NCBI GenBank assembly: GCA_023416955.1
Contig: JAEZGM010000031.1
Coordinates: forward strand, 62,001 to 126,000
Length of the DNA stretch: 64,000 nt
Source: Bacillota bacterium
GTDB lineage: Bacteria > Bacillota > Clostridia > Oscillospirales > Acutalibacteraceae
Direction: 5' to 3'
This document shows positions 51,126 to 59,775 of the stretch, piece after piece; the stretch's first letter is position 1, and each line of letters begins with the position of its first letter. The notes beneath the pieces were generated by a model, which did no database searches, had not been told where the DNA came from, and saw nothing but the letters and a program-made list of their open reading frames with translations. Made by a program: the position numbers and the translations under genes.

Positions 51126-52265
51126 ATGATACTGAAAAATGCAACGGTTATTGACGACAGCTTTCATCCGATTGCTGCGGATATTGCCGTGCAGGGTGAT
51201 AAAATTGCGGAAATCGCGCCCGGACTCACGGGCGGGGATGAACTTGACCTGACCGGGCTGACGGTTGTTCCCGGCTTTGTGGACGTGCATATACATGGCT
51301 CAGTCGGCGCAGATACCTGTGACGCCGACGCACAGGGGCTTGCAAAGATGTGTGCGTACCTTGTGACGAAGGGTGTCACTTCTTTTTGCCCCACGACCAT
51401 GACGGTTTCACAGGAAGAAATTGAGCAGGCGCTTTCGGTCGTGAAGCAATGCATGGACAACCCGCCGGAGGGTTCCCGTATAGCGGGAGTCAACATGGAG
51501 GGCCCGTATATATCGGCACACCGCAAGGGTGCTCAGGCGGGCGAGTATATCCGCCATCCGGATTTTGAAGAATTTATAAAATTCAATGACGGCTGCGGAA
51601 ATATCATAAAGATTGTAGACATCGCGCCGGAGTGTGAGGGTGCTGACGAGTTTATCAGGGACGCGTCGAAGATTTGCACGGTGTCCATTGCACACACCGA
51701 AGCGGATTATGATGTTGCAAGGCATGCTTTTGAACTGGGTGTAACTCATGCCACACATCTTTATAACGCAATGCCCGGTTTAACACACCGCGCGCCGGGC
51801 GTTGTAGGCGCCGTGTTTGACGATGACCGCGTGCGCGCCGAAATGATCTGCGATGGGTTCCATATCAACCCGGCCGTGCTGCGTGTTACCTTTGCCGCGC
51901 TTGGCGAAGACCGCAGCGTGATTGTCAGCGATTCCATGCGCGCGGGCGGCGAGCCGGACGGCGACGATTATTCGCTGGGCGGGCAGCAGGTATTTGTGAG
52001 AAACGGACAGGCAAGGCTCGCGGACGGGACCATCGCGGGCTCCACCACCAATCTTCATCAGGAAGTGAAAAACCTGTTGAGTTGGGGCGTACCGTTCCGC
52101 CAGGTGATTAAGTCCGCCACAATCAATCCGGCAAAGCAAATCCACGCGGAAAACGAAATCGGAAGCATCAAGGTCGGAAAGTACGCCGATTTTGTGGTGA
52201 TGGATTCGGACTGGAATATCCGGTATGTGATTGTCCGCGGAAAAGTCGCTGTAGCGAACAAATAA
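51126..52265 (+). CDS. nagA: N-acetylglucosamine-6-phosphate deacetylase
   Basis: 379 aa amidohydrolase. It releases acetate from GlcNAc-6-P in amino-sugar recycling. Motifs are VVPGFVDVHIHGSVGADTCD, the metal Glu in NMEGPYISAHRKGA, His ligands in SIAHTEADYD and THATHLYNAM, and the catalytic Asp in IVSDSMRAGG. ATG 51126 lies 9 bp after AAGGAG; the earlier GTG overlaps that site. No nagB or transporter is adjacent, so it stands alone between its promoter and a terminator. Confidence 0.94.
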   Translation: MILKNATVIDDSFHPIAADIAVQGDKIAEIAPGLTGGDELDLTGLTVVPGFVDVHIHGSVGADTCDADAQGLAKMCAYLVTKGVTSFCPTTMTVSQEEIEQALSVVKQCMDNPPEGSRIAGVNMEGPYISAHRKGAQAGEYIRHPDFEEFIKFNDGCGNIIKIVDIAPECEGADEFIRDASKICTVSIAHTEADYDVARHAFELGVTHATHLYNAMPGLTHRAPGVVGAVFDDDRVRAEMICDGFHINPAVLRVTFAALGEDRSVIVSDSMRAGGEPDGDDYSLGGQQVFVRNGQARLADGTIAGSTTNLHQEVKNLLSWGVPFRQVIKSATINPAKQIHAENEIGSIKVGKYADFVVMDSDWNIRYVIVRGKVAVANK

Positions 52266-52273
52266 AAATAAGC

Positions 52274-52325
52274 AAATAAACCGGGAGCCGGCTGCAAATC
52301 TTCGCAGCCGGCTCCCGGTTTATTT
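52274..52325. terminator. Long bidirectional terminator between nagA and serA
   Basis: A 22-bp perfect stem (52274-52295 with 52304-52325, core CCGGGAGCCGGCTGC) with an 8-nt loop and AT-rich outer pairs giving U-rich tails both ways. Confidence 0.85.
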
Positions 52326-52433
52326 ATATAGTCAGTTCACTTTAGAAAACATCCAAGAGGCAAGCGTAAAATCTTTGATATATGGATTTTACACTTGGAG
52401 ATTGGCCTTGTTTTCAAATGAACGGACTATATA
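52325..52433. mobile_element. MITE-like imperfect inverted-repeat element
   Basis: A 109-bp non-coding unit whose two halves are imperfect reverse complements. The ends are TATATAGTC and GACTATATA; further matches are GTTCA/TGAAC, GAAAAC/GTTTTC and GTAAAATC/GATTTTAC near the centre. The outer TA pairs could be a TA target duplication, as for Tc1/mariner or IS630-type elements. No transposase frame is present. It lies in the gap between converging genes. Confidence 0.6.
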
Positions 52434-52445
52434 GTAATCTATTGA

Positions 52446-53612
52446 TTATTTGATCACTCTGACCTTGATGATTTCAGGCAGCTTTTCAACCGATTCCGCG
52501 GCAGAGTCAGGTACTTCACCGGTTACGTCCAATATCGTGTATGCGTAGTCCTTCTTTGATTTACTCTGCATGTTCTCAATGTTGATGCCTTTTTCCGCCA
52601 GCGCGCCGGAAAGCAGCGCAATGGTGTTCGGAATATTTCTATGGAAAATGCAGATGCGTGCACACGACAAATCGCGCGGCATGGAAATTGCGGGCATATT
52701 GACCGAGTTGCGTATATTGCCATTTTCAAGGTAATCAATCAGCTCGTCGGCAGCCATGCTTGCGCAGTTATCTTCCGATTCCGGCGTAGACGCGCCTAAA
52801 TGCGGAATGGCAATGACGCCTTCCGTGTCCAGCAGCCGGTCATTTGGGAAATCAGTGGCATATGCCGCAACCTTACCCGACTGAAGCGCTTCAAGCAGGT
52901 CATCGGAGTCCGCCAGCTCGCCGCGGGCAAAGTTCAGAATGCGAACGCCGTCCTTCATTTTCGCGATGGATTCCGCGCAGATGATGGATTTCGTGTCCGG
53001 AGTGAGCGGCACATGCACCGTAATATAGTCGCAGTTGACATAAATCTCATCCAGTGTGCGCGCGTGCATCGTGGAGCGGGAAAGTCCCCAGGCAGAATCC
53101 ACTGAAATGTAAGGATCGTAGCCGTATACGTTCATACCAAGGCTTGTAGCGGCGTTGGCAACCAGAATTCCGATTGCGCCAAGACCAATGACGCCCAGCG
53201 TTTTTCCGGCGATTTCCGGCCCGGCAAACGCGCTCTTTCCTTTTTCAACCAGCTTTCCGACTTCGTCGCCCTTGCCCTTGAGCGTTTTCGCCCACTCGAT
53301 GGACGGCACAATTTTTCTGGATGTAAGGAACAGCCCGGCCAGAACCAGCTCTTTTACGGCATTCGCGTTCGCACCGGGGGTGTTGAATACGACAATACCC
53401 TGTTCGCTGCAGCGGTCAATCGGAATGTTGTTGACCCCCGCGCCCGCGCGCGCGATGGCAAGCAGGCTATTTGGCAGATCCAAGTCGTGCATGGAAGCCG
53501 AACGTACAAGAATTGCATCCGGATTCTCCACGGTTTCACCGCAGCCATAGCGGTCGCCGAAGCGGTCGGTGCCTACCGGGGAAATTTGATTTAAATATTT
53601 GACACGGTACAT
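52446..53612 (-). CDS. serA: D-3-phosphoglycerate dehydrogenase
   Basis: 388 aa. It oxidises 3-phosphoglycerate as the first step of serine synthesis. The NAD motif is LGVIGLGAIGILVANAA; the catalytic region includes RAGAGVNNIPID, NFARGELAD and the His in IPHLGASTPESED. The C-terminal ~75 residues are an ACT domain (NIPNTIALLSGALAEKGINI), often the serine-feedback site. The ATG at 53612 follows AGGTGAG, 4 bp after the serC stop. Upstream in-frame codons lie inside serC. Confidence 0.93.
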   Translation of the reverse strand: MYRVKYLNQISPVGTDRFGDRYGCGETVENPDAILVRSASMHDLDLPNSLLAIARAGAGVNNIPIDRCSEQGIVVFNTPGANANAVKELVLAGLFLTSRKIVPSIEWAKTLKGKGDEVGKLVEKGKSAFAGPEIAGKTLGVIGLGAIGILVANAATSLGMNVYGYDPYISVDSAWGLSRSTMHARTLDEIYVNCDYITVHVPLTPDTKSIICAESIAKMKDGVRILNFARGELADSDDLLEALQSGKVAAYATDFPNDRLLDTEGVIAIPHLGASTPESEDNCASMAADELIDYLENGNIRNSVNMPAISMPRDLSCARICIFHRNIPNTIALLSGALAEKGINIENMQSKSKKDYAYTILDVTGEVPDSAAESVEKLPEIIKVRVIK

Positions 53613-53616
53613 TTTC

Positions 53617-54702
53617 TCACCTGTTTTCCTTTTCAAATGTGTCCATAAATGCGACAAGCTTCTCCACGCCTTCAACCGGCATTGCGTTATAAACAGAAGC
53701 GCGCATTCCTCCGACGGAGCGGTGCCCCTTCAGGTTCACAAAGTCCTGTGCGGCGGCTTCCTTTACGAATTTCGCATCAAGCGTATCGTCGCCGGTGACG
53801 AACGGAATGTTCATTAAAGAACGGTCCTTCGGTACAACGGTTCCTTTAAACAGCTTGGATTGATCCAAAAAGCTGTAAAGCAGAGCTGCTTTTTTCTCGT
53901 TGATTTTCTTCATTTCTTCCAGACCGCCGACCGTGTTTTTCAGCCAGTCAAGAACAAGCATACAAACATAAATAGAGTAGCAGGGCGGCGTGTTGTACAT
54001 GGAGCCGTTGTCTGCGTGCGTTTTATAATTGAACATGGTTGGGGTAATATCCATTGCGTGCCCGATCAAATCGTCACGGATAATCACAACGGTCAAACCG
54101 GCGGGTCCCATATTCTTCTGTGCCCCCGCGTACAAAACGCCGAACTTTGAAACGTCGACCGGCTCACTCAGAATACAGGAGGAAACGTCCGCAACCAGCG
54201 GAACCGACCCCGTTTTAGGAAGAGAGGTAAACCGGGTGCCGTAAATCGTATTGTTCAGGCAAATGTGAAAATAATCTGCATCCTTTGAAAAAGAAGAGGA
54301 GTCAAGCTCCGGTATGTAACTGAAGGTTTTGTCCTTGGAGGAAGCGATCACATTGGCGGTGCCGTACCGCGCGGCTTCCTGATAAGCTTTCGTCGCCCAC
54401 TGCCCGGTCAGCACGAAGTCCGCCTTGTTGCTTTTGGTCATCAGGTTCATCGGAACCATCGCGAACTGGGAAGACGCGCCGCCCTGTAAGAACAGTACCC
54501 TGTAATTGTCGGGGATACCCATAACTTCACGGAGCAGGGACTCCGCAGAGCCGATGATTGATTCGTAACTGCTAGATCGATGGGACATTTCCATAACGGA
54601 CTGTCCGCAGCCATGGTAATCAAGCATTTCGTCTGCCGCACGGCGGAGCACAGGCTCCGGGAGCATCGAGGGGCCTGCCGAAAAGTTATAAACGCGTTTC
54701 AT
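53617..54702 (-). CDS. serC: Phosphoserine aminotransferase
   Basis: 361 aa PLP enzyme converting 3-phosphohydroxypyruvate to phosphoserine. It starts KRVYNFSAGPSMLPEPVLRR, has FLQGGASSQFAMVPMN, and the PLP Lys in LYAGAQKNMGPAGLTVVI; the end has HRSVGGMRASVYNAMP. It precedes serA with 4 bp between, so the pair is one operon. No serB phosphatase is seen. Confidence 0.95.
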   Translation of the reverse strand: MKRVYNFSAGPSMLPEPVLRRAADEMLDYHGCGQSVMEMSHRSSSYESIIGSAESLLREVMGIPDNYRVLFLQGGASSQFAMVPMNLMTKSNKADFVLTGQWATKAYQEAARYGTANVIASSKDKTFSYIPELDSSSFSKDADYFHICLNNTIYGTRFTSLPKTGSVPLVADVSSCILSEPVDVSKFGVLYAGAQKNMGPAGLTVVIIRDDLIGHAMDITPTMFNYKTHADNGSMYNTPPCYSIYVCMLVLDWLKNTVGGLEEMKKINEKKAALLYSFLDQSKLFKGTVVPKDRSLMNIPFVTGDDTLDAKFVKEAAAQDFVNLKGHRSVGGMRASVYNAMPVEGVEKLVAFMDTFEKENR

Positions 54703-54739
54703 TCAGTGCTACCTCCAAAAGTATAATAAAATTTCTTTT

Positions 54740-54768
54740 ATTATATTGCTTTAACTTAGTGAAGTCAA
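54740..54768 (-). promoter_or_regulatory. Sigma-A-type promoter of serC-serA
   Basis: On the minus strand: TTGACT (54768-54763), a 17-bp spacer and TATAAT (54745-54740). Confidence 0.75.
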
Positions 54769-54937
54769 CTGCGCCGATTACTTAATTTTATTTATAGGAG
54801 CGTAGAATACGGGTAAAACAACACCGGTGAAAATGACAGAAGAAAAATTCAATTCGAACAAAAAACAAATTAAAATCTACTGATTTTTGTATTTTGTTCA
54901 TATTAAATAATAGCTTTATTTCCTTTGATATGATATA

Positions 54938-54962
54938 CTTACTTACAATAATTGTAAGTAAG
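54938..54962. promoter_or_regulatory. 25-bp perfect palindrome, probable operator of the hydrogenase operon
   Basis: Half-sites CTTACTTACAAT and ATTGTAAGTAAG flank a central A. The site overlaps a possible -10 box (TATACT, 54934-54939), 85 bp before the first hydrogenase gene, a position suited to repression. No regulator gene is adjacent. The surrounding 54769-55047 gap holds nothing else recognisable. Confidence 0.65.
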
Positions 54963-55047
54963 CACAGTTTTTTGAAACAAAATGTTAAAAAATTAACTAT
55001 GCCTTGTTTTCGCTGTCGTTTACAAATTTATTCAGGGAGGTAAAGGA

Positions 55048-55542
55048 ATGCAGAAAAAAATCAGTACGCTGCCGTTCAGCGGAACCGAAGAGCAGAAAGT
55101 TGAGCTCGACGGAATCATTGCGCGGCACAGGGGGGAGAAAGGCGCCATACTTCCGGTACTGCAGGAGGCACAGGAGGTTTACGGTTATCTTCCCATAGAA
55201 GTGCAGGGAATGATCGCTGAAGGCCTTGGTGTACCACTGGAGGAGGTTTACGGGGTTTCGACGTTCTATTCCCAATTTTCGCTGACCCCGAAAGGGCAAT
55301 ACAACATTTCTATTTGTCTGGGTACTGCCTGTTATGTAAAAGGTGCAGCCGCGGTGCTGGATAAGCTGGTTTCTATTTTGGGAGTTCAGCCGGAGGAATG
55401 TACGCCCGACGGCAAATTTTCGCTGACGGCCTGCCGCTGCATCGGAGCCTGCGGCCTTGCGCCTGTGCTCACGGTGAACGGTGATGTGTATGGGCGGCTG
55501 AGCCCGGACGATGTGGAGCAGATTCTGGCGAGGTACGAGTAA
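55048..55542 (+). CDS. hndA: NuoE-like [2Fe-2S] subunit of NADH-dependent [FeFe] hydrogenase
   Basis: 164 aa. A thioredoxin-like fold with four cluster Cys: CLGTAC and CRCIGAC, the latter in LTACRCIGACGLAPV. The N-terminal helical part has ILPVLQEAQEVYGYLP and YGVSTFYSQF, as in NuoE/HndA/HydC. AGGGAGGT precedes the ATG. First gene of a four-gene operon matching the hndABCD layout. Confidence 0.9.
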   Translation: MQKKISTLPFSGTEEQKVELDGIIARHRGEKGAILPVLQEAQEVYGYLPIEVQGMIAEGLGVPLEEVYGVSTFYSQFSLTPKGQYNISICLGTACYVKGAAAVLDKLVSILGVQPEECTPDGKFSLTACRCIGACGLAPVLTVNGDVYGRLSPDDVEQILARYE

Positions 55543-55601
55543 TTCAAGATTTTCGCACCGCCGGAATGGCCGGCGATAAGCGATAAGGAGGACTGTAAGA
55601 G

Positions 55602-55973
55602 ATGAAGTCTTTGGAGGAGTTAGCGGCGATTCGCAGCAAGGCGCGCGGCCAGGTTCTGCTGCGAAAGGACCACGACGATTCTGTGCGGGTGCTGGTCGGC
55701 ATGGCAGAGTGCGGAATTGCGGCCGGTGCGAGACCGGTGTTGAAGGTGTTTGCGGATGAAGCTGCGGCGCGCGGTCTTTCCAATGTAGTTGTGATGCAGA
55801 CGGACTGCATCGGAATCTGTCAATACGAGCCGGTTGTCGAGGTCACGGCCCCGGACGAAGAAACGGTTACCTATGTCCATATGACGCCGGAAAAGGCAAG
55901 TCGTGTGGTAAAAGAGCATCTGATTAACGGCAGCGTGGTAACGGAGTATACCATCGGTGCGCAATTAAAATAG
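55602..55973 (+). CDS. hndB: Thioredoxin-like [2Fe-2S] ferredoxin subunit (HndB-like)
   Basis: 123 aa. MAECGIAAGARPVLKVF and QTDCIGICQYEPVVEV carry the four Cys expected for a [2Fe-2S] cluster (C in AEC, DC, IC; the first Cys pair is less regular than in NuoE). It sits between the NuoE-like and NuoF-like genes as HndB does. It is thought to pass electrons or modulate the complex. Confidence 0.85.
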   Translation: MKSLEELAAIRSKARGQVLLRKDHDDSVRVLVGMAECGIAAGARPVLKVFADEAAARGLSNVVVMQTDCIGICQYEPVVEVTAPDEETVTYVHMTPEKASRVVKEHLINGSVVTEYTIGAQLK

Positions 55974-55985
55974 GGAGGCGGCATC

Positions 55986-57776
55986 ATGTATCGTTCCAAT
56001 GTGCTTGTCTGCGGCGGTACCGGCTGTACCTCCTCAAACAGCGAAGTCATTATTGCAGCGTTAGAAAAAGAGATTAAGGCACACGGACTGGAAGAGGAAG
56101 TCAAGGTGGTACGCACCGGGTGCTTCGGCCTTTGTGCGCTGGGGCCCATTATGATTGTTTACCCGGAGGGCTCTTTCTACAGCCGTGTTACGCCGGAGGA
56201 TATTCCCGAGATTGTCGAAGAACACCTGTATAAGGGCAGAGTTGTAAAGCGTCTGCTGTATCAGGAAACGATTGCAGAGGACAATACCATCCGTTCCCTG
56301 AACCAGACGCCGTTTTACGCCAAGCAGAAGCGTGTTGCGCTTCGCAACTGCGGTGTAATCAATCCGGAATGTATTGAGGAGTATATCGCGGTTGACGGAT
56401 ATAAGGCGCTCGGTAAGGTACTGACTGAAATGACGCCCGGAGAAGTGGTGGACGTCATGAAAGCGTCCGGCCTGCGCGGCAGGGGCGGCGCGGGGTTCCC
56501 GACCGGACTGAAATGGAGCTTCGCGGCGAAGAATCAGGCCGACCAGAAATACGTTTCCTGCAATGCGGACGAAGGCGACCCCGGTGCGTTCATGGATCGC
56601 TCCGTGCTGGAGGGCGACCCGCATTCCGTACTGGAAGCCATGGCAATCGCCGGCTACGCAATCGGCGCAAATCAGGGTTACATATACGTCCGTGCAGAGT
56701 ACCCCATAGCGGTCAAGCGGCTGCGAATTGCCATTGACCAGGCGCGGGAGTACGGGCTGCTCGGCAAAGATATTTTCAGCACTGGCTTCGACTTTGACAT
56801 CGATCTGCGTTTGGGCGCGGGCGCGTTTGTGTGCGGGGAGGAAACCGCGCTGATGACCTCCATTGAGGGAAAACGCGGCGAGCCGCGTCCCCGCCCGCCT
56901 TTTCCGGCGGAGAAAGGGCTGTTCCAAAAGCCGACAATTTTAAATAACGTGGAAACCTATGCCAATATTTCGCAGATTATTTTGAATGGGGCCGACTGGT
57001 TCGCTTCCATGGGCACCGAAAAATCAAAGGGCACCAAGGTGTTCGCTCTGGGCGGGAAAATTAAGCATACCGGTCTTGTGGAGGTGCCGATGGGTACGAC
57101 CCTGCGCGAGATTGTGGACGAGATCGGCGGCGGCGTGCCGGACGGTCACACGTTCAAGGCGGCGCAGACCGGCGGGCCCTCCGGCGGGTGTATCCCGGCC
57201 TCCCATATGGATATTCCGATTGATTACGACAACTTAATCGAAATCGGCGCCATGATGGGTTCCGGCGGTATGATCGTGATGGACGACACGACCTGTATGG
57301 TAGACATTGCAAAATTCTTTCTGGAGTTTACGGTTGACGAATCCTGCGGAAAATGTACGCCGTGCCGCATTGGTACGCGCCGTCTGTTGGAACTGCTCGA
57401 AAAAATCACTTCGGGCAACGGGACAATGGAAGACATTGACCACATGGAAGAGCTCTGCTATTACCTGAAGGAAAATTCCCTCTGCGCGCTTGGGCAGACA
57501 GCGCCCAACCCGGTGCTGTCAACCTTGCAGTACTTCCGCGACGAGTACGTTGCCCATGTAGTCGAGCACCGCTGCCCAGCGGGCGTTTGCAAGGCGCTGA
57601 CCAATTATTATATTGAGCCCGACCAATGCCGCGGATGCACGCTTTGCGCGCGCAACTGCCCGGCAGGTGCCATCAGTGGCAGCGTAAAGGTTGCCCATAC
57701 CATTGACCGTACCAAATGCATCAAATGCGGCGTTTGCCTTGAAAAGTGCAAATTCGGCGCGGTTGTAAGAAGATAG
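55986..57776 (+). CDS. hndC: NuoF-like NADH/FMN subunit of the [FeFe] hydrogenase
   Basis: 596 aa. Residues ~1-85 are a thioredoxin-like [2Fe-2S] domain (CGGTGCTSS, GCFGLCALGP). The NADH and FMN part has LRGRGGAGFPTGLKW, CNADEGDPGAFMDRSVLEGD and the following GAGAYICGEE-like GAGAFVCGEETAL. The [4Fe-4S] site is ESCGKCTPCRIGTRR. Two ferredoxin clusters close the protein (CRGCTLCARNCP, CIKCGVCLEKC). It is the NADH entry site, and enzymes of this type can be electron-bifurcating. Confidence 0.93.
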   Translation: MYRSNVLVCGGTGCTSSNSEVIIAALEKEIKAHGLEEEVKVVRTGCFGLCALGPIMIVYPEGSFYSRVTPEDIPEIVEEHLYKGRVVKRLLYQETIAEDNTIRSLNQTPFYAKQKRVALRNCGVINPECIEEYIAVDGYKALGKVLTEMTPGEVVDVMKASGLRGRGGAGFPTGLKWSFAAKNQADQKYVSCNADEGDPGAFMDRSVLEGDPHSVLEAMAIAGYAIGANQGYIYVRAEYPIAVKRLRIAIDQAREYGLLGKDIFSTGFDFDIDLRLGAGAFVCGEETALMTSIEGKRGEPRPRPPFPAEKGLFQKPTILNNVETYANISQIILNGADWFASMGTEKSKGTKVFALGGKIKHTGLVEVPMGTTLREIVDEIGGGVPDGHTFKAAQTGGPSGGCIPASHMDIPIDYDNLIEIGAMMGSGGMIVMDDTTCMVDIAKFFLEFTVDESCGKCTPCRIGTRRLLELLEKITSGNGTMEDIDHMEELCYYLKENSLCALGQTAPNPVLSTLQYFRDEYVAHVVEHRCPAGVCKALTNYYIEPDQCRGCTLCARNCPAGAISGSVKVAHTIDRTKCIKCGVCLEKCKFGAVVRR

Positions 57777-57792
57777 AAAGGAGTGTGCTGAA

Positions 57793-59535
57793 ATGGAAAA
57801 CAGCGTAAATATGAAAATCAACGGCATGCCCCTCTCCGTGCCCGGCGGTTCGACCATTCTGGAAGCCGCCAGATACGCCGGAATCGACATTCCGACCCTG
57901 TGCTATTTAAAGGATATCAATGAAATAGGTGCCTGCCGTATGTGTGTTGTGGAGGTGAAGGGCGCCCGTTCGCTCGTCGCCGCGTGCGTCTATCCGGTCA
58001 ATGAAGGGATGGAAGTGCTGATAAATACGGAAAAAGTGCAGAAATCCAGAAAAATGACGCTGGAAATGCTGCTGTCGGTGCACAACCGCGACTGCCTTGC
58101 CTGCCGTCGGAGCGGCTCCTGCGAGCTTCAGGCGCTTTGCAGCGAGTTGGGTGTGGAGGAGTCCGGGCGTTTTGACGGTGTCACGCCGGATTCCGTAATC
58201 GACGACTCCAGCCTGCATCTGATTCGCGATAATTCCAAATGCATTTTATGCCGCCGTTGTGTCGGTGCGTGCGAACAGCAGGTTGTCTCCGTGATCGGAG
58301 CCAACAACCGCGGCTTCGATACGCATATTGCAAGTCCGTTTGATCGTTCGCTCAGTGAAACGCCCTGCGTTTCGTGCGGGCAGTGCATTGTTGCCTGCCC
58401 CACGGGCGCGCTGACTGAACGCGACCAGTGCGACGAGGTTATGGCGGCCATTCACGACCCGGAAAAATTTGTTGTGGTGCAGACCGCCCCCTCCATCCGT
58501 GCGACGCTGGGGGAATGCTTCGGCTTGCCCGTGGGAACCAATGTAAAGGGCAAAATGGTTGCGGCGCTTCGTCGCCTCGGTTTTGACCGCGTGTTCGACA
58601 CGGACTTTGGCGCAGACCTGACCATTGTGGAGGAAGCCAACGAACTGATTGAGCGTGTACAGAACGGCGGCCCGCTTCCGTTGATTACGTCCTGCTCACC
58701 GGGATGGGTGAAGTTCTGCGAAACATATTACCCGGAGCTGCTGCCGCATGTTTCTTCCTGTAAATCGCCGCAGCAAATGACCGGCGCGGTCATCAAAACA
58801 TGGTTCGCACAAAAAAATAACCTTGACCCCAAGAATATTGTCGTGGTCAGCGTGATGCCCTGTACCGCGAAAAAATTTGAAGTCCGGCGTGACGACCAGA
58901 GCGCCGCGGGTGTGTTCGATACGGACATTGCCATTACCACACGCGAATTGGCGCGGCTGATCCGTCTGGTTCACCTCAATTTTGCGCTGTTGCCGGATGA
59001 GGAATTTGACCCGGCGCTCGGCGAATCCACCGGAGCGGCAGTGATCTTCGGCGCGACCGGCGGCGTGATGGAAGCCGCGCTACGCACCGCTGCCGAAACA
59101 CTGGAGGGCCGCCGGCTGGGTTCACTGGAATACCACGAGGTACGCGGCATGGAGGGTGTAAAGGAAGCGGTTTACCGCGTCGGCGGCGTGGAATTGAAGG
59201 TCGCGGCGGTCAGCGGCCTGAACCATGCGGACGAAATCTTAAAGAAGGTCAAGGACGGCGGGGGCGGTTATCATTTTATCGAAGTCATGTGCTGCCCCGG
59301 CGGCTGTGTGAACGGGGGCGGCCAGCCGATACAGCCGGCCTCGGTGCGTAATTTTACCGACCTGAAATCGGAACGCGCAAGGGCACTGTACGAGGAAGAC
59401 TGCAATCTTCCTTTACGCAGAAGCCACGAGAATCCGCTGGTAAAAATGCTTTATGAAGAATTTCTGGAAGCACCCGGAAGCCACAGGGCGCATGAGGTTT
59501 TACATACGACTTATGTGAAGCGCGCAAAATACTGA
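57793..59535 (+). CDS. hndD: [FeFe] hydrogenase catalytic subunit
   Basis: 580 aa. In order: a [2Fe-2S] domain (residues ~7-85, CYLKDINEIGACRMC), the His/Cys [4Fe-4S] site (HNRDCLACRRSGSCELQALC), two ferredoxin clusters (CILCRRCVGAC, CVSCGQCIVACP), then the H-cluster domain with L1 TSCSPGWVKFCE (~299), L2 MPCTAKKFE (~355) and L3 EVMCCPGGCVNGGGQP (~497). The C-terminal small-subunit-like region is fused. All H-cluster cysteines are intact. The maturases HydEFG are not in this window. Confidence 0.95.
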   Translation: MENSVNMKINGMPLSVPGGSTILEAARYAGIDIPTLCYLKDINEIGACRMCVVEVKGARSLVAACVYPVNEGMEVLINTEKVQKSRKMTLEMLLSVHNRDCLACRRSGSCELQALCSELGVEESGRFDGVTPDSVIDDSSLHLIRDNSKCILCRRCVGACEQQVVSVIGANNRGFDTHIASPFDRSLSETPCVSCGQCIVACPTGALTERDQCDEVMAAIHDPEKFVVVQTAPSIRATLGECFGLPVGTNVKGKMVAALRRLGFDRVFDTDFGADLTIVEEANELIERVQNGGPLPLITSCSPGWVKFCETYYPELLPHVSSCKSPQQMTGAVIKTWFAQKNNLDPKNIVVVSVMPCTAKKFEVRRDDQSAAGVFDTDIAITTRELARLIRLVHLNFALLPDEEFDPALGESTGAAVIFGATGGVMEAALRTAAETLEGRRLGSLEYHEVRGMEGVKEAVYRVGGVELKVAAVSGLNHADEILKKVKDGGGGYHFIEVMCCPGGCVNGGGQPIQPASVRNFTDLKSERARALYEEDCNLPLRRSHENPLVKMLYEEFLEAPGSHRAHEVLHTTYVKRAKY

Positions 59536-59576
59536 AAGAAACCGCACGGGAGCCGAAACCCGTGCGGTTTCTTTTT
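59535..59576 (+). terminator. Intrinsic terminator after the hydrogenase operon
   Basis: A 16-bp stem, AAAGAAACCGCACGGG (59535-59550)/CCCGTGCGGTTTCTTT (59559-59574), leading into a T tract. Confidence 0.88.
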
Positions 59577-59669
59577 ACGGATTTTTCCGTGGAATGCAGA
59601 TCTCGCGGGCATCTAAATGATTGACTAATTTTATTGCTTATTCAAAACATTCTCTGATAATTGTATCAA

Positions 59670-59698
59670 TTGACAGTGATTTAATTGAATGATATTAT
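59670..59698 (+). promoter_or_regulatory. Sigma-A-type promoter of the chemoreceptor gene
   Basis: TTGACA (59670-59675), a 17-bp spacer and TATTAT (59693-59698). Confidence 0.7.
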
Positions 59699-59775
59699 TT
59701 GGAAGTCCTATAACGTTGGAAATAATATTGGAAGGTATTCACAATTCAGTAATTAAAAAATGAAAGCGGGATTCG

